Assembly (NCBI RefSeq): GCF_042666615.1
Contig: NZ_JBHTDD010000013.1
Location: 62,001 to 126,000 of the forward strand
Origin: KBS50 sp042666615
Lineage (GTDB): Bacteria; Actinomycetota; Actinomycetes; Mycobacteriales; Micromonosporaceae
Length of the DNA stretch: 64,000 nucleotides
Reading direction: 5' to 3'
Below the pieces are notes generated by a model, which saw nothing but the letters and a program-made list of their open reading frames with translations, did no database searches and was not told where the DNA came from. Positions 42,861 to 51,298 of the stretch are shown one piece after another (the stretch's first letter is position 1; the number at the start of each line of letters is the position of its first letter). Position numbers and translations under genes: made by a program.

Positions 42861-43834
42861 GCCGTCCTCCCCGGATAGAAGGTGCGGACCCGGTGACCCG
42901 GGCCCACCTCGGTGAGCGGAGGCAGCTCGGTTTCGCAGCGGGCGTCGCCGCGGACCGGGCAGCGGGGCCAGAAGGCGCAGCCGGCGGGCAGGTCGAGCGG
43001 GCTCGGCGGGGCACCGGGAATCGCGGGCAGATCACCGCCGGCATGTGCCGGGTCGGGGCGGGCGGCGAGCAGGGCCCGGGTGTACGGGTGGGCAGGGCTG
43101 GCGAACACGTCGTCCACCTGCCCCTGCTCCACGATCCGTCCGCCGTACATGACGGCGACGGTGTCCGCGATCCCGGCCACCACGCCGAGATCGTGGGTGA
43201 TCCAGACGACCGCCGTGCCGAGCCGCCGTTGCAGGTCGGCGACGAGTTCGATGATCTGCGCCTGGGTGGTGACGTCGAGCGCGGTGGTCGGTTCGTCGGC
43301 GATCAGCAGATCCGGTTCGCAGGCCAGCGCCATCGCGATCACCACCCGCTGCCGCATCCCGCCGGAGAACTGGTGCGGGTACGCGTCGATCCGCTGCCGC
43401 GCCGACGGAATGCCCACCAGGTCCAGCAGTTCGACGGCGCGTTCCCGGGCCTGCGCCCGGCTGAGCCCGAGGTGTTCCTCGCCGGCTTCGGCGACCTGCC
43501 GGCCCACCGTGAGCACGGGATTGAGCGAGGTCATCGGGTCCTGGAACACGAAGCCGATGTGCCGGCCGCGCATCCGGCGGCGACGGTCGGCCGGCATCGC
43601 GGTCAGGTCCTCGCCGAGCAGGCGCACCCGGCCCGTGATGCTGGCGGAACGGGGAGCCAACCCGGTGGCGGCCAGCACGCTCATGCTCTTGCCGCTGCCG
43701 GACTCACCCACCAGGGCGAAGGTCTCGCCCCGACCCACCGACCAGTCGACGCCAGCCACCGCGCGGGCCGGTCCCCGGCGGGTGCCGAGGGTAACGGTGA
43801 GGTCCTCGATGGACAGCACGGGTTCGGTCGTCAT
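42857..43834 (-). CDS. Oligopeptide ABC importer ATPase (OppD/DppD)
   Basis: 325 residues. Walker A LVGESGSGKSMSVLAATGL, Q-loop FVFQDPMTSLNPV, signature QFSGGMRQRVVIAMAL, Walker B DLLIADEPTTALD, and the Cys-containing C-terminal oligopeptide extension (GCAFWPRCPVRGDARC). It pairs with the OppF-like ATPase, whose start overlaps its stop. Confidence 0.95.
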   Translation of the reverse strand: MTTEPVLSIEDLTVTLGTRRGPARAVAGVDWSVGRGETFALVGESGSGKSMSVLAATGLAPRSASITGRVRLLGEDLTAMPADRRRRMRGRHIGFVFQDPMTSLNPVLTVGRQVAEAGEEHLGLSRAQARERAVELLDLVGIPSARQRIDAYPHQFSGGMRQRVVIAMALACEPDLLIADEPTTALDVTTQAQIIELVADLQRRLGTAVVWITHDLGVVAGIADTVAVMYGGRIVEQGQVDDVFASPAHPYTRALLAARPDPAHAGGDLPAIPGAPPSPLDLPAGCAFWPRCPVRGDARCETELPPLTEVGPGHRVRTFYPGRTA

Positions 43835-44760
43835 GTGGTGCTCCGGCGCGCTTCGCTGACGGTGAGCTGCCGCGGGTCCAGCACGTCCCGCAGCGCGTCA
43901 CCGACCAGGTTGAAGGCGAGAACGGTGAGGAAGATCGCCGCGCCCGGGAACACCCCGAGCCACCAGGCGTCGGTGACGAAGCCGCGTCCGTCGAACAACA
44001 TCCGTCCCCAGGACGGGTCGGGTGGCTGGATGCCCAGCCCGAGGAAGGACAGCGCCGCCTCGGACAGGATGGCGAACGCCAGGGACAGCGAGGTCTGGAC
44101 GATGAGCGGCGCGGTGATGTTCGGCAGCACGTGACGGCGCATGATGCGCAGGTCGGACGTACCGATGGAAACCGCCGCCCGGACGAACACCTGCTCGCGG
44201 ACGGAGAGCACGCTGGCGCGGGTGACCCGGGCGAAGATCGGCGTGTACACGACCCCGATGGCGACCATCGCGGTGGACAGGCCCGGTCCGAGGACGGCGA
44301 CGATGGCCACCGCGAGCAGCAGCACCGGGAAGGCGAACAGCACGTCCATGCAGCGCATCAGGACGTTGTCGACCCAGCCGCGGTAGTAACCCGCGACCAG
44401 GCCGAGGAAGACCCCGACGACGAGGGCGATGCCGACGCTGACCACGCCGACCTGTAGCGACACGCGGGCCGCGACGAGGACCCGGCTCAGCACGTCCCGG
44501 CCCAGTTCGTCGGTGCCGAAGGGATGGGACCAGGTGGGTGGCCGCAGCATCTGGTCCACGTTCACGTCGTTGATCCCGTACGGGGCCAGCCACTGCCCGG
44601 CCACGCCCACCACCAGGAGGACGACCAGGACGACGGTGCCGACGACCGCCGGCGGATCGTGTCGCAGCGCGGACAGCACACGGCGCGCGGTGCTGTCGTG
44701 ACCCGGACGCACGGCGGCGTCGTGATCCTGCCCCACGGTGCTGTCGTCACCCCCGCTCAT
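43831..44760 (-). CDS. Peptide ABC importer permease (OppC/DppC)
   Basis: 309 residues with six transmembrane helices after a hydrophilic N-terminus. HPFGTDELGRDVLSRVLVAAR is the DppC signature, and the EAA loop is in the C-terminal half near EAALSFLGLGIQPPDPSWG. Start and stop overlap the neighbouring genes by 4 nt. Confidence 0.95.
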   Translation of the reverse strand: MSGGDDSTVGQDHDAAVRPGHDSTARRVLSALRHDPPAVVGTVVLVVLLVVGVAGQWLAPYGINDVNVDQMLRPPTWSHPFGTDELGRDVLSRVLVAARVSLQVGVVSVGIALVVGVFLGLVAGYYRGWVDNVLMRCMDVLFAFPVLLLAVAIVAVLGPGLSTAMVAIGVVYTPIFARVTRASVLSVREQVFVRAAVSIGTSDLRIMRRHVLPNITAPLIVQTSLSLAFAILSEAALSFLGLGIQPPDPSWGRMLFDGRGFVTDAWWLGVFPGAAIFLTVLAFNLVGDALRDVLDPRQLTVSEARRSTT

Positions 44761-45701
44761 CGCACTGAGATCCGCGGGTCGAGCCGGGCGTAGAGGATGT
44801 CGACAAGCAGGTTCACGAGCAGGAACAGGGCGGCCACCAGGAGCACCGCGCCCTGCAGGACCGGATAGTCCCGGGCCTGGACGGCGTCGTAGGTGAGCCG
44901 GCCGATGCCGGGCCAGGCGAACAGCACCTCGATGACGATGACGCCACCGAGCATGCTGGCGAGTTGCACCGCCACCACGGTGACCACCGGGATCAGGGCG
45001 TTTCGCAGCACATGCCGCAGCACCACGATCCGGGCCCGCAGCCCCTTCGCCTCGGCGGTCCGGACGTAGTCCTCGGCCAGCACCTCCAGCACCGAGGAGC
45101 GGATGAACCGGGTGAGGATCGACGCGGTGACGAGTCCGATGGTGGCCGCCGGCAGCAGGACGTGGGACGCCCAGCGCCCGGGGTCCTCGGTCAGCGCCAC
45201 GTATCCGGACGGGGGCAACCAGCCCAGCACCCCGGCGAAGAGCAGGATGCCGAGAATGCCCATCCAGAAGTCGGGGACCGAGACCCCGAACTGGCTGAAC
45301 ACCCGCGCCGCGTGGTCGAACACCGAACCGCTGCGGACGGCCGAGAGCACGCCCAGCGGCAGGGCGATCAGCACGGCGAGCAGGAGGGCGGTGAAGGCGA
45401 GGGACAAGGTGGCCGGCAACCGGTCGAGCACGATGCTGCTGACCGGCTGCCCGCTGCGGAAGCTGACGCCGAGATCACCGGTGAGGGCATTGCCCACGTA
45501 GTTGACGTACTGCACGGGGATCGGGTCGTTCAACCCGGCGCGGTCGCGTAGCGCCTGGTAGGTGTCCGGGTCGAAGCGGGTGCCGAGGGCGACCCGGACC
45601 GGGTCGCCCGGCACCAGCTGCAGCAGCAGGAACACGACAAGCGTCACGCCGAGCAGGACCACGGCCGACTGGAGCAGCCGGCGCAGGATGAACCGCCCCA
45701 T
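44757..45701 (-). CDS. Peptide ABC importer permease (OppB/DppB)
   Basis: 314 residues, six transmembrane helices. Typical features: FILRRLLQSAVVLLGVTLVVF at the start, LVPGDPVRVALG, the EAA loop EDYVRTAEAKGLRARIVVLRHV (split here for brevity) and an ILTRFIRSSVLEV block. It lies 13 nt after the binding-protein stop. Confidence 0.95.
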   Translation of the reverse strand: MGRFILRRLLQSAVVLLGVTLVVFLLLQLVPGDPVRVALGTRFDPDTYQALRDRAGLNDPIPVQYVNYVGNALTGDLGVSFRSGQPVSSIVLDRLPATLSLAFTALLLAVLIALPLGVLSAVRSGSVFDHAARVFSQFGVSVPDFWMGILGILLFAGVLGWLPPSGYVALTEDPGRWASHVLLPAATIGLVTASILTRFIRSSVLEVLAEDYVRTAEAKGLRARIVVLRHVLRNALIPVVTVVAVQLASMLGGVIVIEVLFAWPGIGRLTYDAVQARDYPVLQGAVLLVAALFLLVNLLVDILYARLDPRISVR

Positions 45702-45714
45702 GTCGTACGTCAGC

Positions 45715-47262
45715 TCACCCGGCGAGGCCGACGTCGCGGAACCGGATCGCCCGGTCGGTACGGGCCTCGTATCCGGAAACCTTCGGCGACCAGCCCTGCA
45801 CCACGTCCGGGTTGTAGAGGTAGATGTAGCTGGCGTCGTCGACGATCTGCTTGGCCGCCTGGTCGTAGAGCTGCTTGCGGGCTCCCTGGTCCGTCTGCGT
45901 GCGGGCCTGGTCGAGCAGCTTGTCCACGGCGGGGTTGGCGTACTTGTGGAAGTTGAAGGTGCCCTTGCTGTGGTGCTGGGCGTAGTAGAACTCGTCCGGG
46001 TCGACGTTGCCGAGCCAGCCGAGCATGAAGGCGTCGAAGTTGCCCTTGCCCTGCTCGTCGAGCCACTGCGCGAAGTCCAGCGTACGGATGTTGACGGTGA
46101 TGCCGATCTCCTTGAGCTGAGCGGCGATCACCTGGGCGGCGGTGACGGTCTCCGGGTACTCGCTGGTGACCATGAGATCCATTGTCAGCCCGCTGACACC
46201 GGCCTGGCCGAGCAACTGCCTGGCCTGGTCGAGATTGCGGTTGTAGGGCGCGTAGTCGTAGTACCAGGTTTCGCTGCTGCGCGGGATCGCGGTCTGGTTC
46301 ACCGTGGCGAGCCCGAACTTCGCGGCCTTGGTGATCGCCTCCCGGTCCAGCGCGAAGGCGATCGCCCGCCGCACGTTCACGTCGCTGTACGGCTTGCGTG
46401 CCTGGTTGAGTGCCAGGTACCAGTAGTCGCTGGAGGGCACCCGCTGGACGGTGATGTCATCGCTCTCGCTGAGGGCGGGCACCTGTTGCGGCGGCAGGTT
46501 GTCGGTCCACTGCACCTGCCCGCTCTGCAGGTTCTGCAGGGCCACCGTCGGGTCCTTCACGAAGCTGAAGGTGACGCCGGACAGTTTCGGCTTCTCGCCC
46601 CAGTAGTTGTCGTTGCGGGTCAGCTTGATGCTGTCGCCGGAGGTGTAGCTCGCCACCTGGAACGGCCCGCTGCCGACCGGCTTGGTGGTGATGTCGTTGG
46701 ACTCCACGTTGGCCTGCTGCACGATCGCGACGCCCTTGAAGCCGCCGAGGTTGGCCAGCAGGTTCGGGGTCGGGGCGGAGAGCTCGACGACCACGGTGGC
46801 CGGGTCGGGCGCGGTCACGGACTTCACAGTGCCGAACTTGTACGCGTTGTTCAGCTTCTCGTTGATGATCCGGTCGTACGAGTACTTCACGTCCTTGGAC
46901 GTCAGCGGCGAGCCGTCGGAGAACGTGAGCCCGTCGCGCAGGGTGAAGGTCCAGGTGAGCTGGTCGTCGCTGGTGGTCCACTTGGTGGCCAGGGACGGCT
47001 TCATCTCCAGGTTGGCGTCCGGCTCGACAAGCGTGTCGAAGACGTTCTCCAGCACCTGGAAGCTGTAGTAGGCCGAGGTCTTGTGCGGGTCGAGTTGGTC
47101 CGGCTCGCCGCCGATGGCGGCGTTGAGGGTTCCGCCGGCACCGCCGCCGTTCGCCCCCTCGCCGTCGACGTCGACGCTTTCGCCACCGCTGCATCCGGCC
47201 AGCACCCCGAGAGTCAGCGCCAGCGCGGCGCCAGCCAACCGGTGTCTCGTCGTCGTCAGCAC
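45715..47262 (-). CDS. Peptide-binding lipoprotein (SBP_bac_5 family)
   Basis: 515 residues from GTG at 47262, with AGGGGGG 5 nt upstream. Lipobox LAGC places the lipid-modified Cys at residue 24. The family 5 solute-binding fold is evident: GGEPDQLDPHKTSAYYSFQV, NVFDTLVEPD, WTFTLRDGLTFSDGSPLTSKD and VRRAIAFALDREAI. It probably binds a peptide or nickel/dipeptide-like ligand; the true substrate is unknown. First structural gene of the importer operon. Confidence 0.94.
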   Translation of the reverse strand: MLTTTRHRLAGAALALTLGVLAGCSGGESVDVDGEGANGGGAGGTLNAAIGGEPDQLDPHKTSAYYSFQVLENVFDTLVEPDANLEMKPSLATKWTTSDDQLTWTFTLRDGLTFSDGSPLTSKDVKYSYDRIINEKLNNAYKFGTVKSVTAPDPATVVVELSAPTPNLLANLGGFKGVAIVQQANVESNDITTKPVGSGPFQVASYTSGDSIKLTRNDNYWGEKPKLSGVTFSFVKDPTVALQNLQSGQVQWTDNLPPQQVPALSESDDITVQRVPSSDYWYLALNQARKPYSDVNVRRAIAFALDREAITKAAKFGLATVNQTAIPRSSETWYYDYAPYNRNLDQARQLLGQAGVSGLTMDLMVTSEYPETVTAAQVIAAQLKEIGITVNIRTLDFAQWLDEQGKGNFDAFMLGWLGNVDPDEFYYAQHHSKGTFNFHKYANPAVDKLLDQARTQTDQGARKQLYDQAAKQIVDDASYIYLYNPDVVQGWSPKVSGYEARTDRAIRFRDVGLAG

Positions 47263-47335
47263 TGTCCCCCCTCGGCCTTCAAGATAATGAAGATGAATCA
47301 TGCTCGCCACCAGGGTGGATGTCAACCGATCGAGA

Positions 47336-47905
47336 TCAGAAGGATGGCGGCGTGACCACCCCGAGGATGATCGCCGGCTCGGTCGACCGGTTGGCGTACC
47401 AGTGCGGCCGGGACGCCTCGTACGTGATCGAGTCGCCCTCGTCGAGCGTGTACCGGTCGCCGCCGACCACCACGTCGATCCGGCCCGACAGGAGGTGCAC
47501 GCACTCCTCCCCGTCGTGCAGGAACGGTTTCGCCCGGTTCGTCCAGCCGGGCGGCACCTGGGTCCGCAGGACTTCGAGCTTGCCCTGCAATCCAGGGGTC
47601 AGCAACTCGTAGACCAGATCCCCCTCCGGCAGGTGCAACCGCTTGCGCTGCCCGGCCCGGACCACCATGCCGCTGCTGGGCGGCCCCTGGACGAAGTGCG
47701 CCACCGGCAGCCCGAGCGCTTCGGCCAGCTTGCGCAGCGTCAGGAACGACGGATTGCCCTGTCCGCGTTCCACCTGGCTGATCAGGCCGGCGCTGACGTT
47801 CGCGGCCCGGGCGAGCACCTCCACGGTCATGCCGCGGGCGCGACGGGCGGTCCGGACCGCCGCGCCGAGGGCGGCCAGATCGAAGTCCGAGGCGGTCGCC
47901 GTCAC
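47336..47905 (-). CDS. XRE-cupin transcriptional regulator
   Basis: 189 residues from GTG at 47905, the usual size for this family. Helix-turn-helix at ~12-70 (LGAAVRTARRARGMTVEVLA and SQVERGQGNPSFLTL), then a small cupin (KPFLHDGEECVHLLSGRIDV) likely to bind a metabolite. It lies 73 bp upstream of the importer lipoprotein in the same direction, so it likely regulates the operon. The family often controls amine or amino-acid catabolism. Confidence 0.88.
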   Translation of the reverse strand: MTATASDFDLAALGAAVRTARRARGMTVEVLARAANVSAGLISQVERGQGNPSFLTLRKLAEALGLPVAHFVQGPPSSGMVVRAGQRKRLHLPEGDLVYELLTPGLQGKLEVLRTQVPPGWTNRAKPFLHDGEECVHLLSGRIDVVVGGDRYTLDEGDSITYEASRPHWYANRSTEPAIILGVVTPPSF

Positions 47906-48184
47906 CGCACGCCAGCCGAGGTCCGCATGATCTCCCGCCTTACATCGTCCGCCAGCACCACGTCCGGCTTCACTATGTCGAAGTCGGCGCGAGGAAGCTA
48001 GCAGCAGAACCGGCTGGTCGGCACACGCGTTCGGCGGCGACGACCTCGAATCGACCACTAGCCGGACTATGCGAGATTCACCCTGATTCAGCCGGGTTCG
48101 CCGCCCTGACTGCCCGTTTCGCCTCTGCCCAGGCACCAGTTGCACGGCGCGCGCGACGACTGGTCGCGAGAACCCGCCGGCGAC

Positions 48185-48787
48185 TCAACCCACAGTGAAT
48201 CCGAGCGTCTGGGCGAGCACCACGGCCTGCTCGGGGTTGATCCGCGCGCCAGTGATCGTGGCGGCGCGCGCGTCGAGCGCGCTCAGGTCACTCCCCCGCA
48301 GGTCACACCCCGACAGGTTGGTCCCGCGCAGCACGGCGCCGGACAGGTCCACGTCCACGAGGGACGCTTCGGAGCAGTTGACGCCGCTGAGGTCGACCTC
48401 CCGCATCCGCACCGCCTGGATGCTGACGCCGCGCAGGTCAGCGCCGGACAACGTGACGAACGACCAGTCGCCGCCGGTGATCCGCAGCGGGCGCGCATCG
48501 CAGTCGACGAACGCGCTGCCGGTCAACTTGCACCCGGCGAACTCGGCGTCGAAGAGGTTACATCGAGTGAAGGTGCAGCGCAGGAACGCCGAGTCGGTGT
48601 GCCGGGAGGCGTTGAACGTGACGTTGCCGAAGGTGCAGTCGGTGAAGGTGCAACTGCGGAGATCGGCCTCGCTCAGGTCAACGCGCTGGAATTCGCAGTT
48701 CGCGTACGCCCGGTCCGCCAGCTCCTCGCCGTACCAGTCCAGGTCGCGGAATGTCTCACCGTCGATCACGTCGGCCACCCGCGTCAC
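48185..48787 (-). CDS. Pentapeptide-repeat protein
   Basis: 200 residues from GTG at 48787; GTG 48778 and ATG 48811 are alternatives, the latter touching a terminator. Roughly 20 A(D/N)LXX-type pentapeptides (VDLSEADLRSCTFTDC, GADLRGVSIQ, DLSGAVLRGTNLSGCDLRG) build a right-handed quadrilateral beta-helix. Family members such as MfpA and Qnr mimic DNA and protect gyrase; whether this one does is unknown. No other domain is present. Confidence 0.85.
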   Translation of the reverse strand: MTRVADVIDGETFRDLDWYGEELADRAYANCEFQRVDLSEADLRSCTFTDCTFGNVTFNASRHTDSAFLRCTFTRCNLFDAEFAGCKLTGSAFVDCDARPLRITGGDWSFVTLSGADLRGVSIQAVRMREVDLSGVNCSEASLVDVDLSGAVLRGTNLSGCDLRGSDLSALDARAATITGARINPEQAVVLAQTLGFTVG

Positions 48788-48812
48788 GCTACCGGCAGCC
48801 GGTGACAACATA

Positions 48813-48854
48813 CGTCCGCCCGGTCTCCCCGGAACCGGGGAGACCGGGCGGACG
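48813..48854. terminator. Perfect 18-bp hairpin after the HesB-like gene
   Basis: Arms 48813-48830 and 48837-48854 are exact complements around GGAACC. It starts 23 nt after the minus-strand stop at 48878 and is only 26 nt upstream of the next gene's GTG. Confidence 0.85.
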
Positions 48855-48877
48855 AGTTTGCTCGCCTGTCCGCGCGG

Positions 48878-49165
48878 TCAGGCCTGGGGCTGCTCGGCGA
48901 AGCCGAACTGGACGGCACCCTGCTCGTCAACCGCCGCGTCGAGGGCCTTGTCATCGAGCAGTTGGGCAGCGTCGGGGTCAAGGAAGATCCGGGCGCCGGA
49001 GTTGTCCACCACCTGGTCGCCCTGGGCCGGTTGCTCGGCGAGGGCCAGGGTGAGTGCGCCTGCCTGCTGGTCGGTGGCGATCCGCAGGCCGGCGCCGTCC
49101 GGCACCTGCTGCTGGGTGGTCAGATCACGAATCACCAGCACGGCGTTGTCGGTCAGCGTAAGCAT
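48878..49165 (-). CDS. HesB/IscA-like protein without cysteines
   Basis: 95 residues from ATG at 49165, with GAGGAG 5 nt upstream. The fold looks like an A-type Fe-S carrier (LTLTDNAVLVIRDL, GAGLRIATDQQ, DNSGARIFLDPDAAQLLDDK). It contains no cysteine at all, so the three ligands of classical IscA/ErpA are gone and it cannot hold a Fe-S cluster by that means. Similar Cys-less proteins occur in actinobacteria; the function is unknown. Confidence 0.8.
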   Translation of the reverse strand: MLTLTDNAVLVIRDLTTQQQVPDGAGLRIATDQQAGALTLALAEQPAQGDQVVDNSGARIFLDPDAAQLLDDKALDAAVDEQGAVQFGFAEQPQA

Positions 49166-49477
49166 GAAGTCTCCTCGTGGGGGTTCTCGTTCACGGTCAC
49201 CCGGCACGGGCTGCGGTAGCCCTCGGCGAGCACACGGGGAAATGCCCGGCATCAGGCGCGCACCGCGCCCGGAAAGGGGCAAGATCGTTCGTTATCGAAA
49301 TGGGCAAATCAACGGCCGTTCGCAACCCACCATGCCCGCTGCCGCCGGATGCGTCAAATCGGGCCGGCAGGGCCGCGCGCCATGGCCGCCACCCGCGCCC
49401 GCACACCACCTCGCAATATCCGGTGTTTTTCCTGGTTACGGCCCCGACGTCACCTAGTGTGACGCCAGGAGGTCGTC
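49166..49477. other. 312-bp divergent intergenic region
   Basis: It holds the promoters of the HesB-like gene (minus) and the aquaporin (plus). It contains a TTCG-TTAT-CGAA dyad (49288-49299) and the palindrome listed at 49448-49464. I saw no small gene. Confidence 0.5.
49448..49464. promoter_or_regulatory. Palindrome at the aquaporin promoter
   Basis: CGTCAC-CTAGT-GTGACG, a perfect 6-bp dyad ending 13 nt before the ATG and just before the AGGAGG. It overlaps a TAGTGT sequence that could be the -10 element, so binding here would block transcription. Confidence 0.45.
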
Positions 49478-50194
49478 ATGGAGAGCCCCAACCGGTACGC
49501 CGCGGAGTTCCTCGGCACCCTGCTGCTGGTCTTCTTCGGCGTCGGCAGCGCCATCGCCGCCCTGGTCGAGGGCGGTGTGGTGGTCGTCGCTCTGAGCTTC
49601 GGCTTCATCATGCTCGTGCTGGCCTACACGCTCTTTCCGCTCTCCGGAAGCCATCTCAACCCGGCCGTCACCCTGGGCGTACTCCTCAGCGGCAAGATCA
49701 CCATTCAGGGCGCGATCGCGTACTGGATCGCCCAGTTCCTCGGCTCACTTGTCGCGTCGTTCATCCTCTGGGGGCTGGTGAACTGGGGTGACGTGGTGGA
49801 CCAGACCGGGGCGCTGGGCACCAACTCGTACGGGACGAACATCAACATGGGCGGCGCGATGGTGCTGGAGACGATCCTCACCTTCCTGTTCGTCCTCGTG
49901 GTGCTGGTGGTGACAAGTCGCACGGAGTACGCGGGCTTCGTCGGCCTCGTGGTGGGCATCGCACTCGCCGTGGTGCACCTGGTAGGAATCACCCTGGACG
50001 GCACCTCCGTCAACCCGGCCCGGTCGTTCGGTCCGGCGATCTTCGAGGGCGGCAAGGCCCTCTCCCAGCTCTGGCTGTTCATCCTCTTCCCACTGCTCGG
50101 CGGTCTGCTCGCGGCGCTGGTGGCCCCGCTGGTGCTCAAGGGCATGCCGACCCGGCACGGCCCACACCCCGACGGTCCCCACCCCACCGCGTGA
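49478..50194 (+). CDS. MIP-family aquaporin
   Basis: 238 residues, AGGAGG 5 nt before the ATG. Six transmembrane helices and both pore motifs are present: GSHLNPAVTLG and GTSVNPARSFGPA. Residues near the pore fit a water-selective (AqpZ-like) channel better than a glycerol facilitator, because the insertion typical of GlpF is missing. The C-terminal tail is rich in His and Pro (HGPHPDGPHPTA). Confidence 0.93.
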   Translation: MESPNRYAAEFLGTLLLVFFGVGSAIAALVEGGVVVVALSFGFIMLVLAYTLFPLSGSHLNPAVTLGVLLSGKITIQGAIAYWIAQFLGSLVASFILWGLVNWGDVVDQTGALGTNSYGTNINMGGAMVLETILTFLFVLVVLVVTSRTEYAGFVGLVVGIALAVVHLVGITLDGTSVNPARSFGPAIFEGGKALSQLWLFILFPLLGGLLAALVAPLVLKGMPTRHGPHPDGPHPTA

Positions 50195-50206
50195 CCGCCG
50201 AGGCCG

Positions 50207-50692
50207 TCAACGCGGGCCGGGCGAAGTGATCACGGCGATCTGGAGAGCCAGCATCTGGTCGCGGCGCTTGCGGGTGAGCACCGCGAAGCACACGGCGAGT
50301 ACCACCAGGTCGGGCCATTGGCCCTCCACCTCGGCCTCGACGGCACCACCGGCGAAAGCCCGGGTACGAGCGGCGATCCGACCCGTGCCGCTCGCCAGCG
50401 TGCCGCGGTACTGGCGCAGATTCCGGCCCAGGTTCCAGCGGACCGGACCGCCCACTCCGGTGATCTGCGCGTGCGGTGGCTCGAGCCGCAGGTGCGGCCG
50501 GTCGGCCGGCCCTGCGGTCACCCGGCACCGGCCACGGGCACCGGCCCGGGCCGTCCAGACACCACTCGCGGCGCGGAGTTCGGCGGTGGCCAGTCCCCGG
50601 CCGGTGTGCATCGTGCCGACGGGTCGGCCCGCCACGTCGTGGGCCGCCCACGTTCCCCGGCCGGTGCGTCGAACGATAAGCGTTGTGGTCAT
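50207..50692 (-). CDS. Hypothetical protein with hydrophobic C-terminal segment
   Basis: 161 residues. It begins LIVRRTGRGTWAAHDVAG, with several beta-type strands, and has one hydrophobic stretch near the C-terminus (LVVLAVCFAVLTRKRRDQML). The strand pattern and end recall LURP/Tubby-like (scramblase-type) proteins, but I cannot assign the family firmly. It is convergent with the aquaporin (12 nt apart) and in the same direction as the peptidase cluster but 66 bp downstream of it. Confidence 0.6.
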   Translation of the reverse strand: MTTTLIVRRTGRGTWAAHDVAGRPVGTMHTGRGLATAELRAASGVWTARAGARGRCRVTAGPADRPHLRLEPPHAQITGVGGPVRWNLGRNLRQYRGTLASGTGRIAARTRAFAGGAVEAEVEGQWPDLVVLAVCFAVLTRKRRDQMLALQIAVITSPGPR

Positions 50693-50758
50693 GTGCGAAC
50701 GGTAGGCAGCCGCCGGGCGGCGAACATCGGCGTGCGGACGGAGGCACGGACCGGACTC

Positions 50759-51298
50759 TCAGTCTCCCGGCCGAGGTGACGCCCCGGCGGCGTACTGCGG
50801 CTCGGCGGTCGCGGACCGGCCGCCCGCCCTTGGTCGATCCCCGACCGGTGCGGATCGGCGACCGATACGGCAGCGCACCACCCCGAGCACCCCCGTGGCC
50901 GGCACCGCCCCGAACTGCCGCGAGTCGCGGCTGAGCGGGGCGTTGTCGCCGAGCACCACGAACGTGGCCGGTGCGACCACCCCGGGTCCCCGCAACCACT
51001 CCGGCAGCACGCCGGGCACCGGGTCGCCGGCCACGGCAGCCACCCGCTTCACCAGCCACGGCGCGCTCCGACGCCCCGTGGAGTCGCCGCGTCGACACGT
51101 TTCCGCCACCCGCAGCACGATCACGTCACCGCGCCGGATCCGGCCGGTCGGCACCCGGCGTACCAGCAACCGGTCGCCGGGGAGGAACGTCGGCGCCATG
51201 CTCAGCCCGGTCACCGTGACGAGGACCACCCGGCGGCGCAACGCCACCAGGCTGACGACGAGCAGCAGTAGCACCGTGCCGACCAGGGGTGCCGTCAT
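50759..51298 (-). CDS. S26-family signal-peptidase-like protein
   Basis: 179 residues from ATG at 51298, overlapping the ABC gene stop (ATGA). One N-terminal transmembrane helix is followed by the catalytic Ser33 in GLSMAPTFLPGD and Lys84 in PWLVKRVAAVAGD, plus the domain E block FVVLGDNAPLSRDSRQFG. It is a type I signal peptidase homologue shorter than the housekeeping LepB. It belongs to the peptide locus at 50.8-54.0 kb and is a candidate for cutting the Cys-rich peptide after its Ala-Gln-Ala motif. Confidence 0.9.
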   Translation of the reverse strand: MTAPLVGTVLLLLVVSLVALRRRVVLVTVTGLSMAPTFLPGDRLLVRRVPTGRIRRGDVIVLRVAETCRRGDSTGRRSAPWLVKRVAAVAGDPVPGVLPEWLRGPGVVAPATFVVLGDNAPLSRDSRQFGAVPATGVLGVVRCRIGRRSAPVGDRPRAGGRSATAEPQYAAGASPRPGD

